DNA of 64,000 nt from Acinetobacter sp. ANC 4470 (GTDB taxonomy: Bacteria > Pseudomonadota > Gammaproteobacteria > Pseudomonadales > Moraxellaceae). Shown in pieces: positions 29,714 through 38,965 of the stretch. The translations under genes and the position numbers were made by a program. Below the pieces are notes generated by a model, which was not told the origin of the DNA, made no database searches, and saw only the letters and a program-made list of their open reading frames with translations. Position 1 is the stretch's first letter; the number at the start of each line of letters is the position of its first letter. The stretch is taken from NCBI RefSeq assembly GCF_002135335.1, contig NZ_NEGC01000001.1:62001-126000 (forward strand), in the 5' to 3' direction.

Positions 29714-31024
29714 TTGAAAGCTGTTATCTACCTCATCGCATCACTTGGTTTATTGTGCTCCACAATAGTCAATGCCACATTACTCAATCTAGTTCCAGAA
29801 AGCGTTGAAGCTCAAGCTTGGACTGTGATTGATACTCAATCGGGACAAGTCATTGCTGAGCATAATAGTCATGTTCAACGTGCCCCAGCCTCGCTAACTA
29901 AAATGATGGTGGCTTACATCACGTTAAAAGAACTTCAGGCAGGTCATTTACGTAAAGATGAGGTCTTAACTGCAACACCTGTGGTTAAAACAGTGATGTG
30001 GGATGAGTCACAGATGTACCTGAAACAAGGTGAGCAAATCTCAGTCGATCAACTTCTTGCAGGCTTAGTGGTCATGTCTGCCAATGATGCTGCCGTGACT
30101 TTGGCAGAACGTATTGCTGGAGATGTTCCAAAATTCATTGAGCGGATGAATAAAGAAGCCCAAGCTTTAAGAATGAAAGATACTCACTTCCAAAATCCAG
30201 CAGGTATTAGCATGCCTGAACACTATTCAACTGCATCAGATTTAGCGCTTTTAGGGCAAGCTCTAGTTACACAAACGCCTGATTATTTAAATTACTCAAA
30301 ACAACAAAGCTTTTCTTACAATAACCGTTTTCACCGTGCGACCAACATGTTGTTAAAACTTGATCCAACGGTAGATGGCTTAAAAACAGGGTTCACTAAA
30401 GCTGCTGGTTATAATCTTGCCTTAACTGCAAACCGCCCAACGATGAATCCAGACACTTCTGAACGTCGTTTAGTGGTCATTGTCTTAGGTGCAACCAGTG
30501 CGGCAAAGCGTGCCGAAGTTGCCTATAATCTCATGAATTTAGGCTACACCTATACTCGTAATGAAGTTGCAATTGAAGATAAACAACTGATTGCAGAATT
30601 ACCTGTGATTAAATCTACGTTAAAAATGTTTAAATTAGAAACAACTAAACCGCAAATTATCACCACCTCTTTATATGAGCAACCTTTTGCGATTGATTTA
30701 AAAAGCTATGATACAACCAACCAACGTATTATGTTGAATACTGGCAATGGAACCATTCAAACCATAGAGCCCTTACAAGAAACGAAAACTCACCTTAACG
30801 TTGAGCTCACCGAAAAAACGCTCACAGCCCCTCTAGCGAAAGTCATGCAACTTGCTACAGTACAGGTCTATCAAAACAACCAATTGATTCGCACCATTAC
30901 CATTGAAGATGATGTACAAATTGAAGAAGCTAATTTTTTCCAAAAAATTGCGATTTGGTTTAAGCAACTTTTTACATTTTTGTCTAGTGATGAAGTAAAA
31001 GTTAAAACTTATCCACTAGGCTAA
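29714..31024 (+). CDS. D-alanyl-D-alanine carboxypeptidase (PBP5/6 type)
   Basis: A penicillin-binding protein of about 436 residues that trims the terminal D-alanine of peptidoglycan stem peptides. Active-site motifs: SLTKM (SxxK) near residue 62, SAND (SxN) and KTGFT (KTG). A signal peptide (MKAVIYLIASLGLLCSTIVNA) precedes the enzyme domain, a PBP5 C-terminal beta domain follows, and the end (FFQKIAIWFKQLFTFL) is an amphipathic helix that anchors such proteins to the inner membrane. I start at TTG 29714, which has AAAGGA upstream; the frame runs back to a TTG at 29672. Confidence 0.93.
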   Translation: MKAVIYLIASLGLLCSTIVNATLLNLVPESVEAQAWTVIDTQSGQVIAEHNSHVQRAPASLTKMMVAYITLKELQAGHLRKDEVLTATPVVKTVMWDESQMYLKQGEQISVDQLLAGLVVMSANDAAVTLAERIAGDVPKFIERMNKEAQALRMKDTHFQNPAGISMPEHYSTASDLALLGQALVTQTPDYLNYSKQQSFSYNNRFHRATNMLLKLDPTVDGLKTGFTKAAGYNLALTANRPTMNPDTSERRLVVIVLGATSAAKRAEVAYNLMNLGYTYTRNEVAIEDKQLIAELPVIKSTLKMFKLETTKPQIITTSLYEQPFAIDLKSYDTTNQRIMLNTGNGTIQTIEPLQETKTHLNVELTEKTLTAPLAKVMQLATVQVYQNNQLIRTITIEDDVQIEEANFFQKIAIWFKQLFTFLSSDEVKVKTYPLG

Positions 31025-31086
31025 TGAAATGAATTTTCTTTACTTTATGTAAGTTGTATAACAATTTAAATAAAAACACTGAATTG

Positions 31087-31110
31087 AAGATGGCATATTA
31101 ATGTCATCTT
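31087..31110 (+). terminator. Terminator after the carboxypeptidase gene
   Basis: 10-bp stem AAGATGGCAT/ATGTCATCTT (one mismatch), ATTA loop and eight T, 62 bases after the stop codon. Confidence 0.75.
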
Positions 31111-31144
31111 TTTTTTCATCTTCAAAATAATAAACAGGTATAAA

Positions 31145-32431
31145 ATGAAAAAACTTCATAAAATTGTGATTATTGGTGGTGGTGCAGGTGGTCTGGAACT
31201 CGCCACACAACTAGGTCAAACACTAGGTAAAAGCCATAAAGCACACATCACCCTCGTTGATCAAAACCTCACGCATATTTGGAAACCACTTTTGCATGAA
31301 ATTGCAGCAGGCACACTCAATCCACATGCCGAAGAAACCAATTATTTTGCCCATGCTTCAAAGCATCATTATGAATTTGTTTTAGGCAGCTTTATAGATA
31401 TCGACCAACATTCAAAACAAGTCATTTTGGGAAAACCACCATTATCTAAACCCGATTCAACAGAAAAAAATATTCGCTTAGATTATGACAGTCTAATTAT
31501 TGCAGTAGGTTCAACCTCTAATGACTTTAATACAGAAGGTGTAAAACAATACTGTCATTTCCTTGATAGTCGCAAACAAGCCGAAGTCTTTCAGCAGGAT
31601 CTACTGAATTTATATTTAGAAGCACAAAATCATGAAACCCCACGCAGCTTAAATATTGCAATTATTGGTGCAGGTGCCACAGGTATTGAGCTTGCAGCTG
31701 AGCTTTTTCAAGCCAAATAAACATTCTTTAAATATGGTTTAAATAAAATTGAACCAGAAAATGTCACCATTAGTGTGATTGAAGCCGCTGAGCGTATATT
31801 GCCCGCACTCTCCGAAACCATCGCCAAGCATACCCAGCAGCAACTAGGGCAATACGGCATTACAATACTCACAAAACACCGCGTTGCACGTGTTGATGAA
31901 AACAAAATTTACTTTACAGATGGAACAACTATTGAGGCAGAACTAAAAGTCTGGGCAGCAGGAATTAAAGCACCCGCTGTTATCGAAACGTTAAAAGGCT
32001 TTAAAAAAGATCATATCAATCGCCTTAAAGTATATGCGACATTACAAACGCTTTCTGACCCAAATGTATTTGCTTTTGGCGATTGCGCTCATTGTCAACC
32101 TATAGCAAATAAATCTGTACTTGGTCCACGTGCTCAGGTGGCAAGCCAACAAGCGAGTTTCCTAGTAGAAGCCATGAAAGCTCGAATCCAAGGCACATCA
32201 CAACCCATGTTCAAATTTTCCGATAAAGGATCATTGGTTTCATTAAGCCATCACAAAGCAGTAGGAGAATTACTTGGGCAAATAAATGTTCAAGGTTTTA
32301 TCGCCAAATCGATGTATGTTTCTTTATATCGACTACATCAAGCAACCATTCACGGCTATACCCATGCGGGTCTTTTGACAGCTAAGGATTTTGTCACAAG
32401 AAAAATCGCTCCAAAGATAAAATTGCATTGA
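31145..32431 (+). pseudogene. NADH dehydrogenase-like FAD oxidoreductase broken by one in-frame TAA
   Basis: A single frame of 428 codons encodes a pyridine-nucleotide-disulphide oxidoreductase of type II NADH dehydrogenase (Ndh) type: FAD-binding GGGAGGLELA at the start, the NADH-binding IIGAGATGIELAAEL, and VFAFGDCAH late. It is interrupted by TAA at 31718-31720, directly after FQAK, and the reading resumes at once with TFFKYGLNKIEPENV. One C-to-T change of a CAA codon would explain it. Otherwise intact, so the inactivation is recent or is a sequencing error. The 191-residue product would lack most of the NADH domain. Confidence 0.85.
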
Positions 32432-32565
32432 AATTTTAAAAACCGTCCCTATTATTAAAAAAACGCCATAAAAACGCGGAAAATGCAATTTTTTGATAAA
32501 TATAGTCTACAAAATTTGCTTTTCACTTTATGATGTACCCTTAAAAAATTGAATGGATCAATGAC

Positions 32566-33048
32566 ATGACTGCTATTGCAAATGACCTCGTGGTTTCTTT
32601 CCACTACACGTTGACTAACGCAGAGGGCGAAACTCTCGACCAATCACAAGGTGAGCCACTTGCATATTTGCACGGTGCAGGTAACATCATCCCTGGTTTA
32701 GAAAATGCTTTATTAGGCAAAACTGTTGGTGAAAAATTCACAGTAAATGTTCCTGCTGCTGAAGGTTATGGCGAATACAACCCAGACCTAGTACAAGAAG
32801 TTCCTGCGCAAATGTTCCAAGGCGTAGATAACATCCAAGCGGGTATGCAATTCCAAGCTCAAACGGATGACGGTGTTCAAATCGTTACTGTTAAAGCAAT
32901 CGAAGGTGACAACATTCTTGTTGATGCAAACTTCCCACTTGCTGGTCAAGATTTAACTTTTGAAGTTGAAATTGTTGAAATTCGTGAAGCATCTGCTGAA
33001 GAATTAGAACACGGTCACGTACACGGCGCTGGTGGTCATCACCACTAA
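32566..33048 (+). CDS. slyD: FKBP-type peptidyl-prolyl isomerase SlyD
   Basis: A 160-residue SlyD-type isomerase and chaperone. The FKBP domain is split by the inserted flap (IF) domain at about 70-125: LAYLHGAGNIIPGLENALLG before it and GQDLTFEVEIVEIREAS after. The tail is short and His-rich (HGHVHGAGGHHH), able to bind metals such as nickel but lacking the long Cys-rich tail of E. coli SlyD. A neat terminator follows. Monocistronic. Confidence 0.94.
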   Translation: MTAIANDLVVSFHYTLTNAEGETLDQSQGEPLAYLHGAGNIIPGLENALLGKTVGEKFTVNVPAAEGYGEYNPDLVQEVPAQMFQGVDNIQAGMQFQAQTDDGVQIVTVKAIEGDNILVDANFPLAGQDLTFEVEIVEIREASAEELEHGHVHGAGGHHH

Positions 33049-33066
33049 GATCGGTATAGATCAAAA

Positions 33067-33090
33067 AAGGCAAAGTTTTTACTTTGCCTT
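33067..33090 (+). terminator. Terminator after slyD
   Basis: Perfect 10-bp stem AAGGCAAAGT/ACTTTGCCTT with a TTTT loop and T-run. Confidence 0.85.
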
Positions 33091-33147
33091 TTTTATTGCC
33101 TTTAAAATGCCCTTTTCAACTCTTACTGCATCATTTTCATGTATTAG

Positions 33148-33496
33148 ACTTCTTTCACAAGTCATTTTTTGATCAATAAAAATAGTCTATAAAGCCAAAA
33201 TTAAAAAACAAATTTTAGCAGGTATTGGATTCATGAGTGTGGCATGGATGCCACACGTTTCCCATCCTTGCGCTGCATTTTAAAGCAGTGCCTTAAAACT
33301 GGCTCAGGACGTCGTGTATGGGGAACAAAAGGTTTTCCTTGCGGACTCAAAATATATTTTGAGTCCCTCATTTTGACCTTTCAAAAGTAGAGATAATGCC
33401 GATGCAAAGGTATAAAGATTAAATCAAGCAAATGAGGCTGTGCTAATTTTTAAAAATCAAATATTGAACATTTTTGATTTATGCAAGTTATCTATT
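33148..33496 (+). repeat. Dispersed repeat, copy C (longest form)
   Basis: About 350 bases sharing both ends with copy A (16064-16263) and the 5' end with copy B (21692-21779), all in the same orientation. Between the shared ends it holds about 150 extra bases (roughly 33254-33400), including a perfect 24-bp palindrome at 33343-33366 (GGACTCAAAATA and its complement) and the stretch CGTATGGGGAACAAAAGG-like sequence before it. It fills the gap between slyD and rnk. No open frame with a start is credible. Function unknown. Confidence 0.7.
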
Positions 33497-33501
33497 TAAA
33501 A

Positions 33502-33906
33502 CTATAAATAATCGCCTGCTCGTTCTGGCTGATACAACACTTTTTCAATCTTAACCTTCATTAAATGACCATCGGGCTGTGGCCATTCAATTTCTTGTCC
33601 TTCAGTCAATCCTAGAATGGCTGCACCAATGGGGGCAAGGACATTCACTTGCCCTTTTTCACCGCGAAAATCATGTGGATAAACCAAGGTAATATCCGTC
33701 GGTTCAAGCGCTGGTGCAATGGTAATACGCACTTGTGCATTCATGGTCACGACATTTTCAGGGATATCTTGTGGAGCAACAACATCCGCACGGGCAAGTT
33801 CATCTTCAAGATGTTGCATGGTCGGACTGAGTTTAGATTGATGCTCAAGCATGGTTTCTAAACGCTGAAGGTCTTGTTGTGAAATAATAATTGTTGGTTT
33901 AGCCAT
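33502..33906 (-). CDS. rnk: Rnk-like nucleoside diphosphate kinase regulator (GreA/GreB C-terminal family)
   Basis: A 134-residue protein of Rnk length (E. coli 136). A short N-terminal coiled coil (residues about 8-40, LQRLETMLEHQ) precedes the GreA/GreB C-terminal FKBP-like domain (DITLVYPHDFRGEKGQVNVLAPIGAAILGLTEGQEIEWP). Rnk binds RNA polymerase near the secondary channel, yet its coiled coil is too short for transcript cleavage. It stands alone, next to a dispersed repeat. Confidence 0.9.
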   Translation of the reverse strand: MAKPTIIISQQDLQRLETMLEHQSKLSPTMQHLEDELARADVVAPQDIPENVVTMNAQVRITIAPALEPTDITLVYPHDFRGEKGQVNVLAPIGAAILGLTEGQEIEWPQPDGHLMKVKIEKVLYQPERAGDYL

Positions 33907-34036
33907 TTACCTGATTCCTTTGAACGAAAGATGTCATTACAGCAACAGCAAAATGATTTATATCTTTTATGAAGTATTATTCTGTTATAGCAGAAATATG
34001 ATATTTGAAAAATATGACTTTTAAACATCTATAAAA

Positions 34037-34058
34037 AAAGCCCCCTTGAGGGGGCTTT
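34037..34058 (-). terminator. Terminator of glyA
   Basis: Perfect 9-bp GC-rich stem AAAGCCCCC/GGGGGCTTT with a TTGA loop and, on the minus strand, a T-run, 14 bases past the stop. Confidence 0.9.
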
Positions 34059-34071
34059 CTCAAGTCTTTAC

Positions 34072-35325
34072 TTATTTTGCGTAAACTGGGAATTTAGCAC
34101 AAACAATTTCAACTTTCGCTCTAGTCGCGTTAATTACAGCTTCGTCGCCTTTGGCATCTAAGATGTCAGCGATCCAACCTGCCAAGTCACGAACTTCAGC
34201 TTCACCGAAACCACGAGTCGTTACAGCTGGAGTACCAATACGGATACCAGAAGTCACGAACGGAGAACGCGGGTCATTTGGTACAGCATTTTTGTTCACA
34301 GTGATGTGAGCTGCACCTAACCATGCATCTGCTTCTTTACCAGTCACATCTTGTTTAATGAGTGACAATAAGAATAAATGGTTTTCAGTACCACCAGATA
34401 CAATATCGTAACCACGTGCGATTAATACTTCAGCCATTGCTTTAGCATTTACCACAACTTGTTTTTGATATTCTTTGTATTCAGGTGTCATTGCTTCTTT
34501 AAAGCAAATCGCTTTAGCCGCAATCGCATGAACCAATGGACCACCTTGGTTACCAGGGAATACTGCTGATTGTAATTTTTTCTCGATTTCTTCGTTTGCT
34601 TTCGCAAGGATTAAACCAGAACGTGGACCACGAAGTGTTTTATGCGTAGTCGTTGTTGTTACGTCAGCAATTTGTACTGGGCTTGGGTAAACACCCGCAG
34701 CAACTAAACCAGCCACGTGAGCCATATCTACAAATAGGTAAGCACCAACTTTGTCCGCGATATCACGGAAACGCTGCCAGTCAACAATTTGGCTATAAGC
34801 AGAGAAACCAGCAACGATCATACGTGGCTTGTGCTCTACAGCTAAACGTTCAACCTCTTCATAATCAATTGCACCAGTTTCAGTGTTTAAACCGTACTGA
34901 ATCGCATTATATGTTTTACCAGAGAAGCTAACTTTTGCACCGTGAGTCAAGTGACCACCGTGAGCCAAGCTCATACCTAAAACGGTATCGCCTGGGTTAA
35001 GCAACGCCAAGTAAACAGCCGAATTAGCTTGTGAGCCAGCGTGTGGCTGAACGTTTGCATAATCTGCACCGAAAAGCTCTTTAGCACGGTCAATTGCCAA
35101 TTGTTCGATGATGTCTACATATTCACAACCGCCATAGTAGCGTTTGCCTGGGTAGCCTTCTGCATATTTGTTGGTAAGTTTTGAACCTTGCGCTTCCATT
35201 ACTGCTGGAGAACAATAGTTTTCAGATGCAATCAGTTCGATGTGCGCTTCTTGGCGAGCATCTTCCTGTGTGATTGCTTGCGCGATTTCTGGATCAAATT
35301 CAGCAATTGAGATATTGGCAAACAT
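34072..35325 (-). CDS. glyA: Serine hydroxymethyltransferase
   Basis: A 417-residue PLP enzyme that converts serine and tetrahydrofolate to glycine and methylene-THF, the main source of one-carbon units. Length equals E. coli GlyA. Motifs: [63 protein letters not shown] and the PLP lysine in [14 protein letters not shown]. Monocistronic with its own terminator. No riboswitch or PurR-type operator was evident upstream. Confidence 0.98.
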   Translation of the reverse strand: MFANISIAEFDPEIAQAITQEDARQEAHIELIASENYCSPAVMEAQGSKLTNKYAEGYPGKRYYGGCEYVDIIEQLAIDRAKELFGADYANVQPHAGSQANSAVYLALLNPGDTVLGMSLAHGGHLTHGAKVSFSGKTYNAIQYGLNTETGAIDYEEVERLAVEHKPRMIVAGFSAYSQIVDWQRFRDIADKVGAYLFVDMAHVAGLVAAGVYPSPVQIADVTTTTTHKTLRGPRSGLILAKANEEIEKKLQSAVFPGNQGGPLVHAIAAKAICFKEAMTPEYKEYQKQVVVNAKAMAEVLIARGYDIVSGGTENHLFLLSLIKQDVTGKEADAWLGAAHITVNKNAVPNDPRSPFVTSGIRIGTPAVTTRGFGEAEVRDLAGWIADILDAKGDEAVINATRAKVEIVCAKFPVYAK

Positions 35326-35432
35326 TAGCGAGGTCCTATAAATTAGGGCTTTTAAGCCGTGCTAAGATTGGCGCGTATTGTAGCATGAAGTTTATAAATA
35401 TCGAGAATGAACTTTGTTCAGTTTTAAATAAA

Positions 35433-35465
35433 AAAAGCTCATGTAAATACAAAACATGAGCTTTT
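35433..35465 (-). terminator. Terminator of the lipase-like gene
   Basis: 11-bp perfect stem AAAAGCTCATG/CATGAGCTTTT, 14 bases past the stop codon of the minus-strand hydrolase gene. Confidence 0.8.
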
Positions 35466-35478
35466 AAGTTAAAGCCAA

Positions 35479-36702
35479 TTATTGAGTTGGTACTAGAGAT
35501 TTAACATCCGCCACAAAATTATTGATGTTTGCTGTATAAACAGTACTGTGAGTCCAGTTTGCATTTGTTCTATATTGAATTGTCGTACCTTTAGCTTCAG
35601 CACTTGCTTTGAGCAAATCCGTTGCTGCTTTTGGTACAACTTGATCTAGTCCACCTTGATAAATAATAACAGACTGATTCAACTTCACTGTGCCTGGTTG
35701 AGAGTCCTTAAACAAAAAATTATTAATGATAGGTATAGACATAAAATTGTCCTGATTTCGCCCATAACCATTCAACGAGTTATTATTGGATGACGCATAT
35801 TGCCCCATACCATAACCCAATGCATCCCCCACAATATTGCCACATTCACGCTCAGCAATAGGAGCGATCGCTGCCGTATGGCTTTTAAACACCTGAGCAT
35901 AACTTACAGAAATATCATGCCCTTGCATCCCTGCGACAATCAAAGATGTAAACATATCTAATTGTGCCAATACAGGTATTTGTATGTTTGCGGGCTGACC
36001 TATTACTGAATTCTCACCCCCTTGCAATATTGCAGCAAGGTTTGATGCAGGTGCAATTGCAATTGTTCCCTTGTAGTCAAGCTGCGCTCTAGAAGCATAT
36101 TGTGCCGCACCCAATGCAGCATGACCGCCCTGTGAATGCCCGACTGTCATCCACTGTGGAGCAGCTTTCTTACCTTGACGGCTAAGGTAGTCACGCGTTG
36201 CTACTACAGCATCAGTAATGGAAAAGGCTTCACTTTTTAAATTCAAGAATGGATGATTACCCTCTGCTCCCAACCCCTCATAATCTGGAGCAATCACAAC
36301 ATAACCTGCTGTCAATAATTGTTGCAACAGAACTTGAGTCCCTTGCAGCCCTTGCTGACTCGGTGCGCATTTGTCTGCAACACCCGTTGTACCATGTGCC
36401 CAGACCACAATCGGCCAGCCATTTGCAGGTTGTACAGTTTTCGGAACAAACACCAAACTCGTTGCTGTAACTTCTTTGTTATTAACACCTAGCATTTTAT
36501 ACGTCATCAGCTGACTATCTGCAGCATATCCAGACATATCATCCTTAGTGTAAGCTGTAACATTTACGACTGGATCTTTAATATTATTTTTTGGAATACC
36601 ATCACCACCTGAAAAATTCCAATCACTTCCATCCCCACCTCCACACGCGGTTAAAAGCATAACCGAACTACTCATAAACACCGTAAGCAATGTTTTTTTC
36701 AT
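35479..36702 (-). CDS. Secreted alpha/beta hydrolase, lipase-like lipoprotein
   Basis: A 407-residue protein with a signal peptide ending in the lipobox LTAC (Cys20), then a Gly-rich linker. The hydrolase domain contains VVWAHGTTGVADKC (oxyanion region), the nucleophile elbow GHSQGG near residue 190, and a late aspartate/histidine region (IYQGGLDQVVP, WTHSTVY) completing the triad. It resembles the secretory lipase / LIP group (PF03583 type). It may attack lipids or esters outside the cell. AAGGAA precedes the ATG. Stands alone. Confidence 0.85.
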   Translation of the reverse strand: MKKTLLTVFMSSSVMLLTACGGGDGSDWNFSGGDGIPKNNIKDPVVNVTAYTKDDMSGYAADSQLMTYKMLGVNNKEVTATSLVFVPKTVQPANGWPIVVWAHGTTGVADKCAPSQQGLQGTQVLLQQLLTAGYVVIAPDYEGLGAEGNHPFLNLKSEAFSITDAVVATRDYLSRQGKKAAPQWMTVGHSQGGHAALGAAQYASRAQLDYKGTIAIAPASNLAAILQGGENSVIGQPANIQIPVLAQLDMFTSLIVAGMQGHDISVSYAQVFKSHTAAIAPIAERECGNIVGDALGYGMGQYASSNNNSLNGYGRNQDNFMSIPIINNFLFKDSQPGTVKLNQSVIIYQGGLDQVVPKAATDLLKASAEAKGTTIQYRTNANWTHSTVYTANINNFVADVKSLVPTQ

Positions 36703-37348
36703 GTTTGTATTTCCTTATACATTTTTGTTGTGATGATTTAAATAAAACGATTACCTTTATTCTTTGCAATTTCATACCAAATAATTATTTAAAAATAAAA
36801 ACACTCCAAAACATTGATTTTTAAATTATTATCATCATGATATTTGCAAATACCCAGTAATACTAATTCAATCAAATATATTTTTCAATAGACAACTTAC
36901 CTAGTTCAAAAATGTTCAAATATTTGATTTTTGAGATAAGCACAGCATGATTTACCCCATATAATTGAAGTAATTTTACATAAGCAATAATTTTACTTTT
37001 GAAGAGTTAATGAAAGCACTGCTCCGCAAAGCACAAAGCGTTATTTTGGCTAAAATCAATTGCCCATACACTAGGTTTAAAAAATTCCAGCTTAGAAAGT
37101 ACAATATTTAATCATTTCAAATCGTGACTATAGATAGCATCTAATGCATAAAATAAATGAATGATGAAGTTGGATTTTATATCTATAAAAAGCCTCATTT
37201 TGAGTAATAAATCAAAACCAGACCATTTAAACATCATCTTGGGGCAGAAATAATCAGGAATAGCCAAAAGTCGGTGTTTTCAGTTTGTACCAAGGCATTT
37301 GAAAGTGTTAAATTTATTCAAACTTTCGCTACGGTTATGGACTAGGTC
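36703..37348. other. Long AT-rich intergenic region
   Basis: About 650 bases between the lipase-like gene and the exonuclease gene, holding both divergent promoters. The only open frame with an ATG and a possible ribosome site is 37010-37111 (33 residues, basic), whose AAGAG is too close to the ATG to be convincing. No repeat or RNA gene recognised. Confidence 0.45.
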
Positions 37349-38047
37349 ATGCAAGCAATTATTCTCGATACAGAAACCCATACTTTAAATGGACAGCCCA
37401 TTGAGATTGCTTATGCACCTATTCAAATTAATGAAGGCAAACTCACACTAGATAAAAGCCAAATTTTCGATCAACTCTATCGTGTAGATGAACCTATTTC
37501 TTATGCGGCAATGGCTGTACACCATATTTTAGAATCCGAGCTGGTCGATCAACCACACTATACGAGCTTCAGCCTTCCACAGGACACAACCTATATTATT
37601 GGGCACAATATTGATTACGATATTCGTGCACTTGAAAAATGTGGCGTAGATACCTCAGAAATTAAAGCCATTTGTACACTTGCCCTTGCGCGTTTAGTTT
37701 GGCCAGATGCCGAGGCACATAATATTTCTGCACTCATTTATATGATTACCAAAGGCAGCGCAAAAGCCCGCGATATGATTAAAAAAGCACACCGCGCCGA
37801 TATGGATATTATTTTAACGGCAAATATTTTAATGCATGAAATACATCATTTAAAAATTCAAACCATTGAAGAACTCTATACCGCATCCGAAGATGCACGT
37901 ATTCCACGGACAATTAATTTTGGTAAACACCGTGGCACAGCCATTGCTGATTTACCCGCAGACTATATGCAGTGGTTACTTCGTCAAGAAGACCTCGACC
38001 CTTACTTACGTAAGGCAATAGAAAATGCCAATATATCAACTTTATAA
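37349..38047 (+). CDS. ExoX-like 3'-5' exonuclease
   Basis: A 232-residue DEDD-family exonuclease. Exonuclease motifs: ILDTETHTL (first Asp and Glu, residues 6-8), IGHNIDYDIRAL (second Asp, about 95) and HRADMDIILTANIL (His and Asp, about 148-153). The C-terminal 45 residues (TINFGKHRGTAIADLPADYMQWLLRQ) are the small domain found after exonucleases of the ExoX type. Probably degrades single-stranded DNA in repair. The unknown gene at 38136 follows 88 bases later. Confidence 0.85.
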   Translation: MQAIILDTETHTLNGQPIEIAYAPIQINEGKLTLDKSQIFDQLYRVDEPISYAAMAVHHILESELVDQPHYTSFSLPQDTTYIIGHNIDYDIRALEKCGVDTSEIKAICTLALARLVWPDAEAHNISALIYMITKGSAKARDMIKKAHRADMDIILTANILMHEIHHLKIQTIEELYTASEDARIPRTINFGKHRGTAIADLPADYMQWLLRQEDLDPYLRKAIENANISTL

Positions 38048-38135
38048 TCTTTTGATTTGTAATATTTTTTACATAATATTGTCATGATCACCCCATACAA
38101 TCTGCCTTAATTTATTGTGGGGAGTAAATTAAGGC

Positions 38136-38774
38136 ATGTCTCAATATTACAAAACTGATTTGGGCATTGAAAGTTTAAAACAGCGTTCAATGAATCTAAA
38201 TGCTCGCCAGCGCAGACTATTACTGTTGATTGGTACAGATGATTTTGACCTCCTCGATGAACAATTTAAACATCGAATTGCACCGCCAGAAGTTCTTGCA
38301 CAATTAATAGCCATGGAATTAATTGCTCCTGCAATCCAACACCCCATTCAAAAGCAAAAACCTACAGCGCTGCTTAATACTGAAATCAAAACCAGTCTTC
38401 CACTCCAAACAACAAACCTTATTAAAGAGAATTTGGCTGAACCCATCACCACAACGACTATCACACCACTTATTCCAGAAGTTGCTCATTCCAATTCCCC
38501 TGCAACAGAACCACAACATGAAATAGATGTGAATTTGGAAGAATTAAACTTTGATGACGTAAAACACTTGATGGCGCAACTACTACAACAAAACTGCGGT
38601 TTAATGGGCAAACAACTAACAACTCGCATTCTTAACAGCCATGATTTACGCAGTTTAAAATTATGTCAAATGCAATGGATCACAGAATTACAAGAAAGTC
38701 GTATTCGACCTCATGAATTAAATCAATGCTTAAAGCAAATCAATTTTTCACTACAAAAGCTAAATGCTTCGTAA
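38136..38774 (+). CDS. Hypothetical protein, 212 residues
   Basis: Not recognised. The N-terminal 65 residues are charged and helical (LNARQRRLLLLIGTDDFDLLDEQF, IAPPEVLAQLIAMELI) and resemble a small winged-helix or dimer fold. Residues about 70-125 are Thr/Pro/Gln-rich and probably disordered, and the C-terminal 85 residues are helical again (FDDVKHLMAQLLQQNCGLMG). No signal peptide or membrane segment, so cytoplasmic. AAGG precedes the ATG. Its closeness to the ExoX-like gene may mean a shared transcript but no role follows. Confidence 0.75.
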   Translation: MSQYYKTDLGIESLKQRSMNLNARQRRLLLLIGTDDFDLLDEQFKHRIAPPEVLAQLIAMELIAPAIQHPIQKQKPTALLNTEIKTSLPLQTTNLIKENLAEPITTTTITPLIPEVAHSNSPATEPQHEIDVNLEELNFDDVKHLMAQLLQQNCGLMGKQLTTRILNSHDLRSLKLCQMQWITELQESRIRPHELNQCLKQINFSLQKLNAS

Positions 38775-38965
38775 ATATTAAGCGTATTTTTCTGCTTTAT
38801 AAGTCATTTTAACTCTAACTTATTAAGCTATAAATTTATTTTTCATTGAAAGAACAAGGATGTTAAATTTCTTACTCAAATATTCAATTATAAATAAATC
38901 AAATAACTCTCCACGCTAAGACCTTTGCTCAATGGTAAATACTCTCTAAAAAGTACATATATTTA

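Noticed and set aside
31718..31720. Stop-codon readthrough or recoding in the Ndh-like gene
   Set aside because: The codon is TAA, not TGA, with no selenocysteine or pyrrolysine context; nonsense mutation or sequencing error is simpler.
37010..37111. A 33-residue basic small protein
   Set aside because: Ribosome site is only three bases from the ATG and nothing supports conservation; mentioned only in the intergenic entry.
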